Source of the DNA: Aquiflexum sp041749095 | GTDB taxonomy: Bacteria > Bacteroidota > Bacteroidia > Cytophagales > Cyclobacteriaceae | NCBI RefSeq assembly: GCF_041749095.1 | Contig: NZ_JBGTCA010000166.1 | Coordinates: 1 to 25,977 of the forward strand | DNA length: 25,977 bases | Direction of reading: 5' to 3' | In this document: piece by piece, positions 7,642 through 14,036 of the stretch | Layout of the letters: each line of letters starts with the position of its first letter | Position numbering within the stretch: position 1 is the first letter of the stretch | The notes under the pieces: generated by a model | Told to the model about the DNA's origin: nothing | Database searches by the model: none | What the model saw: only the letters and a program-made list of their open reading frames with translations | Made by a program: the position numbers and the translations under genes

Positions 7642-8736
7642 CTACAAAACCCCCTTAGTACTCGGAAGTTGGTTCAGTGCACTACGGTCTCTTTTGACAG
7701 CCATCTTTATTGCCCTTGCCAAGCCTTTAAAAATCGCTTCAATCTTATGGTGTTCATTGGTGCCTTCGGCTTTGATGTTGAGGTTACACTTGGCGGTATC
7801 ACTGAAGGATTTGAAGAAATGGTGAAACATCTCGGTGGGCATGTCACCGATTTTTTCTCTTTTGAATTCCGCATCCCAGACCATCCATGGCCTGCCGCCG
7901 AAATCTATCGCAACCTGTGCCAGTACATCGTCCATAGGCAAAAGGAAACCATAGCGGTAAATCCCTTTTTTGTCACCAAGGGCTTTTAGATATGCTTCTC
8001 CCAAGGCCAAAGCAGTGTCTTCAATGGTATGGTGTTCATCGATATGCAGGTCACCTTTGACCTCTATCAAAAGGTCAGTCCCCCCATGCTTGCCCAACTG
8101 CTCCAACATGTGGTCAAAAAACGGCAAACCTGTATAAATTTCACACTTTCCGGAACCGTCAACATTGACCCGGATGTGGATATCAGTTTCAGAGGTTTTC
8201 CTGAACACTTCTCCAATTCGTGAAGGCATTTTGAGGTGCTCATAGATTTTATCCCAGCTTTTGCTGCAAAATGTGGCTTGATCAATTTGTTCGCCAATAT
8301 ATATGGATTTGCAGCCCAGGTTTTTGGCCATTTGGACATCTGTTATTCTGTCTCCGATGACATAGGAATTGGCCAGGTCGTATTGACCTTTCAAATATTC
8401 GGTAAGCATTCCTATTCCAGGTTTTCTGGTAGGAAGTTTTTCATGTTCAAAAGACCTATCGATGTGTACTTTGGAAAAATGAACGCCTTCATTCTCCAGG
8501 GTAAGCATCATTTTATTGTGGGCAGGCCAAAAAGTGTCCTCAGGAAATGAATCAGTCCCCATTCCGTCCTGATTGGTGACCATCACCAATTCATAATCAG
8601 TTTCCTCAGCAATTTTGCGCAAGTTTGAAATAGCCTTTGGTAAAAACTCAAGATCTTCCAAACTATCAATTTGAAAGTCCGAAGGTGGTTCAACTATTAT
8701 GGTGCCGTCACGGTCTATAAAAAGTATTTTTTTCAT
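7642..8736 (-). CDS. hisB: Bifunctional histidinol-phosphatase / imidazoleglycerol-phosphate dehydratase
   Basis: A fusion of 364 residues catalysing steps 6 and 8 of histidine synthesis. The N-terminal HAD phosphatase domain (about 1-168) has the nucleophile motif DRDGT with Asp8 and Asp10, VTNQDG and GDRITD (128-133), and would turn histidinol phosphate into histidinol. The C-terminal dehydratase (about 172-364) carries HHTIED at 235-240 and EHHKIEAIFK at 328-337, which bind the two manganese ions of imidazoleglycerol-phosphate dehydratase. The cysteine-rich zinc loop of E. coli HisB is absent; the equivalent stretch is DRSFEHEKLPTRKPG. It is the last gene of the minus-strand his cluster, 317 bases after hisC, and its stop abuts a heptamer array. 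Confidence 0.97.
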   Translation of the reverse strand: MKKILFIDRDGTIIVEPPSDFQIDSLEDLEFLPKAISNLRKIAEETDYELVMVTNQDGMGTDSFPEDTFWPAHNKMMLTLENEGVHFSKVHIDRSFEHEKLPTRKPGIGMLTEYLKGQYDLANSYVIGDRITDVQMAKNLGCKSIYIGEQIDQATFCSKSWDKIYEHLKMPSRIGEVFRKTSETDIHIRVNVDGSGKCEIYTGLPFFDHMLEQLGKHGGTDLLIEVKGDLHIDEHHTIEDTALALGEAYLKALGDKKGIYRYGFLLPMDDVLAQVAIDFGGRPWMVWDAEFKREKIGDMPTEMFHHFFKSFSDTAKCNLNIKAEGTNEHHKIEAIFKGLARAIKMAVKRDRSALNQLPSTKGVL

Positions 8737-8810
8737 GGTTTACAGGTTTTTTTTTAATCTATCTTATCAAAATTGGTATCAGTTACCTAATTCCCTTTGT
8801 TTTTATGTTT

Positions 8811-8831
8811 AAAGACGGAAGACCGAAGACG
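8811..8831. repeat. Short heptanucleotide array, GAAGACN type
   Basis: Three units of seven bases (AAAGACG, GAAGACC, GAAGACG) are the reverse complement of the GTCTTCC units at 8974-9008, so the two form inverted flanks around a core of about 140 bases. Confidence 0.75.
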
Positions 8832-8939
8832 ATAACCATCTCCAAGATTAGTTTATAATTAAGGAATGAAAGCAGTTTTTAATATTCTTATAATCAAAGT
8901 CTGTCACGGACTAGTTTACTTAAACATTTATTCAAGAGA

Positions 8940-8968
8940 CCTTCGAGGTTTTTAAAAAACCTCAAAGG
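8940..8968. repeat. Hairpin repeat CCTTCGAGG / CCTCAAAGG, copy 1
   Basis: An imperfect palindrome: CCTTCGAGGTTTTT followed by AAAAAACCTCAAAGG, with one internal mismatch. A near-identical sequence is found at 11985-12017. The T- and A-rich centre means it could act as a weak terminator-like structure inside the his cluster. Confidence 0.8.
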
Positions 8969-8973
8969 ACACG

Positions 8974-9008
8974 GTCTTCCGTCTTCCGTCTCCTGTCTTC
9001 CGTCTTTA
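8974..9008. repeat. Heptanucleotide array, GTCTTCC type
   Basis: Five 7-base units run without a slip from 8974 to 9008; three are exactly GTCTTCC, and the others are GTCTCCT and GTCTTTA. It directly follows the hairpin at 8940-8968, the same hairpin-then-array order seen at 11985-12056. Confidence 0.85.
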
Positions 9009-9053
9009 TAAACAGAAGAAAATCGTTCCAAAAATCAAAAACGATAAGTATAA

Positions 9054-10112
9054 TCACCGCTCCGATCCGTAATTTTCCAATTCCCTGATCAGTACATCGT
9101 TTTCTTCCCTGGTCCCAACTGAAATCCGCAAACAGTCCTCACAGAGCACTACTTTGGACCTGTCTCTGACTATGATCAGATCATTAATCAGATGGTCATA
9201 AACTTTTCTCGCTCCGGTCATTTTGACCAAAACGAAATTGGCATTGGAGGGGTAAATATGTGAGATAAAAGGAAGTATTTCCAAAGCTTTTGATAAACGG
9301 TCTTTTTCTTTCAAAACAGTCTGAACCAGTTCGGCAATTTTATCGGCCTGATCCAAGGCTTCAAGGACTTTTTGCTGGGTAAGTCCTGAAATATTATAAG
9401 GTGGCTTGATAAGGTTCAGAATCCGGATGATATCTTCGGAAGCGAAAGCCATGCCTATCCTTAAATTGGCCATCCCCCAAGCTTTTGAAAAAGTCTGCAT
9501 CACCAATAAATTGGGTGAATCATTTAATTCGTTTGTAAAACTCGGTTCATCGCTGAAGTCAATATAAGCTTCATCCACTACTACCAATCCATTGAAACCT
9601 GCAATGATACTTTGGATATCCTTCCTTTTCATTTTGTTACCGCTTGGATTGTTCGGAGAACAGATAAAGATGATCTTGGTTTGGGTATCAATCGCCGCTA
9701 AAATATCCTGTGTGATCAATTGATAGTCTTCTGTGAGGTTAACTTTTTTGACGGCGATGTCATTGATGGAAGCGGATACTTCATACATCCCGTAGGTAGG
9801 AGGAAGCAAAATAATGTTATCCTTTCCGGGAACGCAAAACGCCCTCATCAATAAATCGATGGCTTCATCGCTTCCGTTGCCCAAGAATATCTGGGTCGGG
9901 CGGACGCCTTTGATAAATGACAACTTTTCTTTTATCTCCAATTGATAGGGATCAGGGTAGCGGTTGAAAGGCTCCCCGGTCAAGGAACCATAAGGGTTTT
10001 CGTTGGCATCCAGAAAAACCCCGTCCTTACCCGAATATTCATCCCTGGCAGAAGAATAAGGTTTGATGCCCAAAATATGGGGTCTCAATAAGTTCTCTAA
10101 TGAAAAAGACAT
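9054..10112 (-). CDS. hisC: Histidinol-phosphate aminotransferase
   Basis: A 352-residue fold-type I PLP enzyme that converts imidazole-acetol phosphate and glutamate to histidinol phosphate, step 7 of histidine synthesis. The PLP lysine is Lys210 in QTFSKAWGMANLRIGM; SPNNPSG (152-158) with Asn154, DEAY (180-183) and Arg218 complete the cofactor and phosphate pocket, and DANENPYG (35-42) is the typical HisC substrate-binding start. Length is normal. Its ATG overlaps the TAA of hisD by one base (TAATG), so the two are translationally coupled. It is followed by a repeat-filled spacer before hisB. Confidence 0.97.
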   Translation of the reverse strand: MSFSLENLLRPHILGIKPYSSARDEYSGKDGVFLDANENPYGSLTGEPFNRYPDPYQLEIKEKLSFIKGVRPTQIFLGNGSDEAIDLLMRAFCVPGKDNIILLPPTYGMYEVSASINDIAVKKVNLTEDYQLITQDILAAIDTQTKIIFICSPNNPSGNKMKRKDIQSIIAGFNGLVVVDEAYIDFSDEPSFTNELNDSPNLLVMQTFSKAWGMANLRIGMAFASEDIIRILNLIKPPYNISGLTQQKVLEALDQADKIAELVQTVLKEKDRLSKALEILPFISHIYPSNANFVLVKMTGARKVYDHLINDLIIVRDRSKVVLCEDCLRISVGTREENDVLIRELENYGSER

Positions 10113-11404
10113 TATTTTTTTTCTTTTAGGTATTTGAGGCGGATACTGACAGCATTTTTGTGGGCTTCCAACAATTCATTGTCGGCCAAAATCTCAATAG
10201 TTGGGCCTAAGTTTTTAATACCCTGCTCAGTGATTTTTTGATATGTGATTTTTTTGACAAAGCTATCCAAAGAAACACCACTGTAATTTTTGGCATAGCC
10301 ATAGGTTGGTAAGGTATGGTTGGTGCCTGAGGCATAATCTCCGGCAGATTCGGGAGTGAAATTGCCAATAAAAACCGATCCGGCATTTTTGATCTGTCGG
10401 ACCACTTCATCCTCATTTTCCACACAGATGATGAGATGTTCCGGGGCATAATCATTGATCAGGTCGATCGCCTTTTCCTGTTTGGCGATGATGATGGCAA
10501 CTGAGTTTTCAAGGGCTTTTTTGGCCATATCCTTTCTTGGAAGTTTGGGAAGTTGAATCTCTATTTCATCCAGAATTTTAGTCGCTACTTTTTCAGAAGT
10601 GGCAACAAGGATGACCTGTGAATCAACTCCGTGTTCTGCTTGGGAAAGTAGATCTGCAGCCACAAAGGCAGGAATTGCAGTATGGTCTGCATATATCAAC
10701 ACCTCAGAAGGACCAGCCGGCATGTCAATGGCCACACCTTTTTTTACTGCCAACTGTTTGGCTGTTGTCACATATTGGTTTCCCGGTCCAAATATCTTAT
10801 CGACTTTGGGGACGGATTCGGTACCATAAGTCATAGCAGCAATTGCCTGGGCTCCTCCGGCTTTTACGATTTTATCTATTCCGATCAGATCGGCAGTGTA
10901 GAGAATGGCAGGATGAATATTACCTTCCTTATCCGGTGGCGTGCACAGAACAATTTCCTCACATCCGGCAAGGTTGGCGGGAATACCCAACATCAGAACT
11001 GTAGAGAATAGGGGTGCCGTTCCCCCGGGGATATATAGGCCAACTTTTTGAACAGGCACTGATCTTCTCATGCAGGTAACACCTTCCATCACTTCCATTT
11101 CGAGATCGGGAGTTGCCTGGGCTTCATGGAATTGTTCTATGTTTTGCTTTGCAATTAGAATGGCTTCTTTGAGTTTTGGATCCACAGTTTCCCGGGCCAC
11201 AAAGATCTCCTCCATCGAAACAAGAAGGGTTTTTATCTGAACATGATCATACTCCAAAGCAAATTTCTTCAGGGCTTTGTCCCCAAGTCTTTTGACCTTT
11301 TGCATGATCGGCTTTACGATCTTTCCGATTTCTTTGGATTTCTGAACAGGTCTTTTCAATTCCTTTGCCCATTCGGATCTTGTGGGGTTGTATATAGTTT
11401 TCAT
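10112..11404 (-). CDS. hisD: Histidinol dehydrogenase
   Basis: A 430-residue zinc- and NAD-dependent enzyme carrying out the last two oxidations of histidine synthesis, histidinol to histidinal to histidine. Conserved stretches are PGGTAPLFSTVLMLG, AGGAQAIAAMTYGT, KIFGPGNQYVTTAK, MPAGPSEVLI, DLLSQAEHG with zinc ligands Gln255 and His258, DYAPEHL with the catalytic pair Glu322-His323, and AGDYASGTNHTLPT. I chose the ATG at 11404, giving MKTIYNPTRSEW; a TTG two codons upstream is less likely. The gene overlaps hisC by one base. The 648-base gap to hisG upstream is filled with dispersed repeats, so hisD may need its own promoter, but none is evident. Confidence 0.97.
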   Translation of the reverse strand: MKTIYNPTRSEWAKELKRPVQKSKEIGKIVKPIMQKVKRLGDKALKKFALEYDHVQIKTLLVSMEEIFVARETVDPKLKEAILIAKQNIEQFHEAQATPDLEMEVMEGVTCMRRSVPVQKVGLYIPGGTAPLFSTVLMLGIPANLAGCEEIVLCTPPDKEGNIHPAILYTADLIGIDKIVKAGGAQAIAAMTYGTESVPKVDKIFGPGNQYVTTAKQLAVKKGVAIDMPAGPSEVLIYADHTAIPAFVAADLLSQAEHGVDSQVILVATSEKVATKILDEIEIQLPKLPRKDMAKKALENSVAIIIAKQEKAIDLINDYAPEHLIICVENEDEVVRQIKNAGSVFIGNFTPESAGDYASGTNHTLPTYGYAKNYSGVSLDSFVKKITYQKITEQGIKNLGPTIEILADNELLEAHKNAVSIRLKYLKEKK

Positions 11405-11596
11405 ATTCAAATGTGTTGTCGGGTTGGAAATGCTTGTTAGCGGATTGTTTGGTTTTAGGGGTTGTTGGGACTGTCCGCTTTTGTTTGTCGGAGGTAATTT
11501 GAATTATTTCTGTGGTTAGAAAGCTAGGTTCTGTTCAATACAATTTTAAAACTACCCATCTTGTATTCTTTAAATTTAAGCATCATTTGTCCATTT

Positions 11597-11700
11597 AATA
11601 TCTTCCGTGCCGATGGCACTTTGGGGGACTTCCAATCGATCTTTTCCCGGCAATAAATTACCGGGCTAAAATTTCGGTCATGCCTACGGCATTTTGTTGC
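11597..11700. repeat. Triple-hairpin dispersed element
   Basis: Three compact palindromes follow one another: GTGCCGATGGCAC (11607-11619), CCCGG...CCGGG with complementary AAT/ATT inside (11646-11665), and ATGCCTACGGCAT (11680-11692). I recognise the combination 'ATGCCGTAGGCATGACCGAA' followed by a CCCGG hairpin (on the minus strand) as a recurrent intergenic sequence of Bacteroidota genomes, from memory and without a search. Confidence 0.7.
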
Positions 11701-11767
11701 CTTTTGCTTCCCAGATATGCATGGGGACAGGCTTTGATTCCCCGAATTACTTTGGGACAGGCTTTGT

Positions 11768-11795
11768 GTCTTAAATCTCACGTCTCAATTCTTAC
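11768..11795. repeat. Heptanucleotide array, NTCTNNN type
   Basis: Four units of seven bases (GTCTTAA, ATCTCAC, GTCTCAA, TTCTTAC) are in direct orientation with the array at 12022-12056 and share its GTCTTAAATC sequence. The two arrays bracket about 226 bases that contain the element at 11805-11876 and the hairpin at 11985-12017. Confidence 0.75.
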
Positions 11796-11804
11796 TCCTT
11801 CCCA

Positions 11805-11876
11805 GAGATTGCCACGTCGCACGAAGGGGTCTTACTATATATAGAAAGGCAAAATGAAGTGCTCCTCGCAATGACG
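11805..11876. repeat. MITE-like element, GAGATTGCCACGTCGC ... CTCCTCGCAATGACG
   Basis: The ends of this 72-base segment are partly complementary (GATTGC at the left, GCAATG at the right). On the minus strand it reads CGTCATTGCGAGGAGCAC, then a variable middle, then GCGACGTGGCAATCTC. That pattern is a widely dispersed short intergenic repeat in many bacteria, recognised from memory; no transposase is present here. Confidence 0.75.
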
Positions 11877-11984
11877 ATTCCTAAGTTCTATCCAAACTCA
11901 AATCGATCATCCTTGCCCACAAATTTCGCCTCTTGTTTCTTGGCTTTTTTTTCTGACATCTTGGTTATCGCAATCCCTTAGGCT

Positions 11985-12017
11985 AAACCTTCGAGGTTTT
12001 AAAAACCTCAAAGGTTT
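11985..12017. repeat. Hairpin repeat CCTTCGAGG / CCTCAAAGG, copy 2
   Basis: AAACCTTCGAGGTTTT pairs with AAAAACCTCAAAGGTTT with one mismatch in the stem. It matches copy 1 at 8940-8968 almost base for base in the core and is likewise followed directly by a heptamer array. Confidence 0.85.
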
Positions 12018-12021
12018 TCAA

Positions 12022-12056
12022 GTCTCACGTCTCACGTCTCATGTCTCACGTCTTAA
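12022..12056. repeat. Heptanucleotide array, GTCTCAC type, overlapping the hisG stop
   Basis: Five 7-base units run from 12022 to 12056; three are exactly GTCTCAC, the others GTCTCAT and GTCTTAA. The TTA of the last unit is the TAA stop codon of hisG on the minus strand, so the array reaches into the end of the gene. Confidence 0.88.
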
Positions 12057-12913
12057 ATCACCATTTTCTCAATCGGTACCACCAAAATCCCTTCGGCTCC
12101 GGCCGCGCGGAGTTCTTCTATGTTTTTCCAAAACTGATCCTCACTCAAAACGGAATGAACAGATGACCATCCTTCCTGTGCCAAGGGTAATATGGTCGGG
12201 CTGCGCATTCCCGGAATCAGGCTGATGATTTTTTCGAGGGATTCATTTGGAGCATTCAATAGGACATACTTATTGCTTTTCCCTTTTTGAACCGCATTGA
12301 TACGGAACAACAACCTATCGACAATGGACAGTTTTTCTTCCGAAAGGTATTTGTTTGCAATCAATACAGCCTCTGATTTGAAGATTTCTTCCACTTCTTT
12401 GAGGCCGTTCATCATCAGTGTGGAGCCCGAACTTACAATATCGCAAATACCCTCTGCTAAGCCAATGCTTGGCGCTATTTCCACGGAACCGCTTATTTCA
12501 TGGATTTCGGCATTGATGTTTTTGGATCTGAGATAATCTCCAAGAATTTTTGGGTAGGAAGTTGCCAGGCTTTTACCTTCAAAATACCTGATGTCATCAT
12601 AATGCTCGCCCTTAGGAATAGCAAGGGAAAGTCGGCATTTGGAGAATCCGAGTCTTTTGAGGATTTCCACTTCTCTGTCCTTTTCTACAAGTTCATTTTC
12701 TCCGACAATTCCCAAGTCCGCAACGCCATCAGATACATATCCGGGTATATCGTCATCTCTCAAGAAAAGAAATTCAATGGGAAAATTGGTAGAGGTAGAT
12801 TTGAGCTTTCCGGTACCGTTATAAAATTTGATGCCACATTCTTTGATGAGGCTAAGTGAGTCGTCGCTGAGTCTGCCACTTTTTTGGACAGCAATTCGGA
12901 TAATTGAATTCAT
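12053..12913 (-). CDS. hisG: ATP phosphoribosyltransferase, long form
   Basis: This 286-residue enzyme condenses ATP with PRPP, the committed first step of histidine synthesis. The N-terminus MNSIIRIAVQKSGRL, the stretch VADLGIVGENEL (64-75) and the PRPP loop ICDIVSSGSTLMMNGL (156-171) are typical. The C-terminal portion (about 212-286, with IPGMRSPTILPL) is the ACT-like regulatory domain of the long form, so it should be hexameric, independent of HisZ and inhibited by histidine. It is the first gene of the minus-strand cluster. The 275 bases upstream, shared with the divergent sigma gene, must carry its promoter, but I see no convincing -33/-7 pair or histidine-rich leader peptide. Confidence 0.96.
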   Translation of the reverse strand: MNSIIRIAVQKSGRLSDDSLSLIKECGIKFYNGTGKLKSTSTNFPIEFLFLRDDDIPGYVSDGVADLGIVGENELVEKDREVEILKRLGFSKCRLSLAIPKGEHYDDIRYFEGKSLATSYPKILGDYLRSKNINAEIHEISGSVEIAPSIGLAEGICDIVSSGSTLMMNGLKEVEEIFKSEAVLIANKYLSEEKLSIVDRLLFRINAVQKGKSNKYVLLNAPNESLEKIISLIPGMRSPTILPLAQEGWSSVHSVLSEDQFWKNIEELRAAGAEGILVVPIEKMVI

Positions 12914-13188
12914 GGATGCAATATACGTTTAGTATCAAAATGCCAATAAGAATTTTGGATGATTAGGCGTTATGATTATATCAACAGCCTTCCTGGGCGA
13001 TATGTTAAAAATTTCCTCTTACGAGGAATGGTGGAAATGAAAAACATTACCAAAAGTAGTTTTGGTAGAAATAAGCGGGATATGCAGGAAAGTGCTGTTC
13101 ATTTCATCGGCAAAGTTAACAACAGCTTTTGAACATCCAAGTTTGGATAACCTTTTTAACTTTTTGGTAACATTATTTAAATGGATTT

Positions 13189-13851
13189 ATGTTTCCTTTT
13201 ATAAATAATGGCTTTAACTTTAAGCAACGATTACTAAACCAAAAAATGCTGTCCCGCCAAAAAAGTACCTTTACCAGTGAAAATCCATTGGAAGCCAACA
13301 GCGGATCTGATTCAAAGGAGGATGTTGTTTTATGGGATTCCTTTAGGATTGGAAATGAATCTGCCTTCATAAGGATCTATGAGACTTATTTTGATAGACT
13401 TTATGCTTACGGATGGAGAATATGTAAAAAGGATGCGTTGGTCCAAGATGCCATTCAGGACATGTTCATCGAACTGAGAAAATACCGTAGCAATCTTAGT
13501 CCGACAGATTCCATTAAATTTTACCTGTTCAAATGTCTCAAAAGAACCATTATCAAAGAAGAAGGAAAATGGTACAGTAATTTGGAAGATATAGACAGCA
13601 GTTATTTTTTTGATTTTACGTTTTCCCATGAAAAGCATTTAATCGATAGACAGATCAATGAAGAGGTAAAAGAGAAACTCAATAAAGCCATAGCCCTACT
13701 CAGTCCAAGGAAGAGGGAAGTGATTTATTATTATTTTTATGAAGGACTGAATTACCAACAGATTCAGGAAATCATGAAGCTGGACAATATCAAATCAGCG
13801 AGAAATTTAATCTATAAAGCCCTTGGTTTTTTGCGTGAAGTGCTTAAATGA
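13189..13851 (+). CDS. ECF-type RNA polymerase sigma factor
   Basis: A 220-residue (or about 201 if begun at the ATG at 13246) sigma-70 family protein of the extracytoplasmic-function type. Region 2 is visible in GNESAFIRIYETYFDRLYAYG followed by DAIQDMFIELRKYR, the core-binding and -10-reading helices, and region 4 in LLSPRKREVIYYYFYEGLNY followed by QQIQEIMKL, the -35-reading helix-turn-helix. There is no region 3, as usual for ECF factors. The first 19 residues lack homology-like features, so the later start is plausible. No anti-sigma (FecR-like), TonB receptor or SusD gene is adjacent, so the signal it answers to cannot be read from context. It is divergent from hisG. Confidence 0.9.
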   Translation: MFPFINNGFNFKQRLLNQKMLSRQKSTFTSENPLEANSGSDSKEDVVLWDSFRIGNESAFIRIYETYFDRLYAYGWRICKKDALVQDAIQDMFIELRKYRSNLSPTDSIKFYLFKCLKRTIIKEEGKWYSNLEDIDSSYFFDFTFSHEKHLIDRQINEEVKEKLNKAIALLSPRKREVIYYYFYEGLNYQQIQEIMKLDNIKSARNLIYKALGFLREVLK

Positions 13852-13883
13852 GTTGGGAGTTTAAGGAAGGGTAATTGATTTGA

Positions 13884-13952
13884 TTTGGCTAAAGCCGGGA
13901 GAGACTGGAATTGTATTTTATACTCCTCCAACAAAAGCCGGAGGCAATTGAT
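13884..13952. repeat. REP-like dispersed element, copy 2
   Basis: It begins TTTGGCTAAAGCCGGG and ends GGAGGCAATTGAT like the copy at 4404-4468, with a CCTCC/GGAGG stem near the end and a different middle. It lies between the ends of the convergent sigma and ppx genes. Confidence 0.75.
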
Positions 13953-13992
13953 AAAAGCTCCATTCAGAATCAGGTATTTTTACCATTAAGAA

Positions 13993-14008
13993 TTTGGCTA
14001 TAGCCAAA
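13993..14008. repeat. Perfect 16-base palindrome
   Basis: TTTGGCTATAGCCAAA reads the same on both strands and resembles the GGCTAAAGCC core of the nearby REP-like element. It sits 29 bases beyond the 3' end of the ppx reading frame and may be a remnant of the repeat or a termination structure. Confidence 0.8.
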
Positions 14009-14036
14009 AAAAGAAGGTGGGTATAGCTGAACTCAC

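Larger units (their letters stand above)
8737..9053. other. hisC-hisB spacer with inverted heptamer arrays and a hairpin
   Basis: This gap of 317 bases has no gene. Three heptamers of GAAGACN type occupy 8811-8831, five of GTCTNNN type occupy 8974-9008 in the opposite orientation, and a CCTTCGAGG...CCTCAAAGG hairpin lies at 8940-8968. The remaining 110 or so bases between the arrays are AT-rich without further pattern. Transcription from hisC into hisB would have to cross it. Confidence 0.75.
11405..12052. other. hisG-hisD spacer packed with dispersed repeat elements
   Basis: No gene is supported in these 648 bases; an open frame at 11524-11781 (minus) consists largely of palindromic repeats. 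In order it holds a triple-hairpin element (11597-11700), a duplicated GGGACAGGCTTTG motif (about 11723 and 11753), a heptamer array (11768-11795), a GAGATTGC...GCAATGACG element (11805-11876), the CCTTCGAGG hairpin (11985-12017) and a second heptamer array (12022-12056). Bases 11405-11596 show nothing recognisable. Confidence 0.75.

Noticed and set aside
7561..7989. Plus-strand open frame of 142 codons
   Set aside because: It begins in the heptamer array and then runs antisense through hisB, whose conserved motifs show the real coding strand.
11524..11781. Minus-strand open frame of 85 codons between hisD and hisG
   Set aside because: It is made of the triple-hairpin element and other repeats, has no family resemblance, and low-complexity composition explains the open frame.
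12914..13188. Histidine leader peptide or attenuator before hisG
   Set aside because: No short frame rich in His codons and no terminator/antiterminator pair could be identified in the 275 bases.
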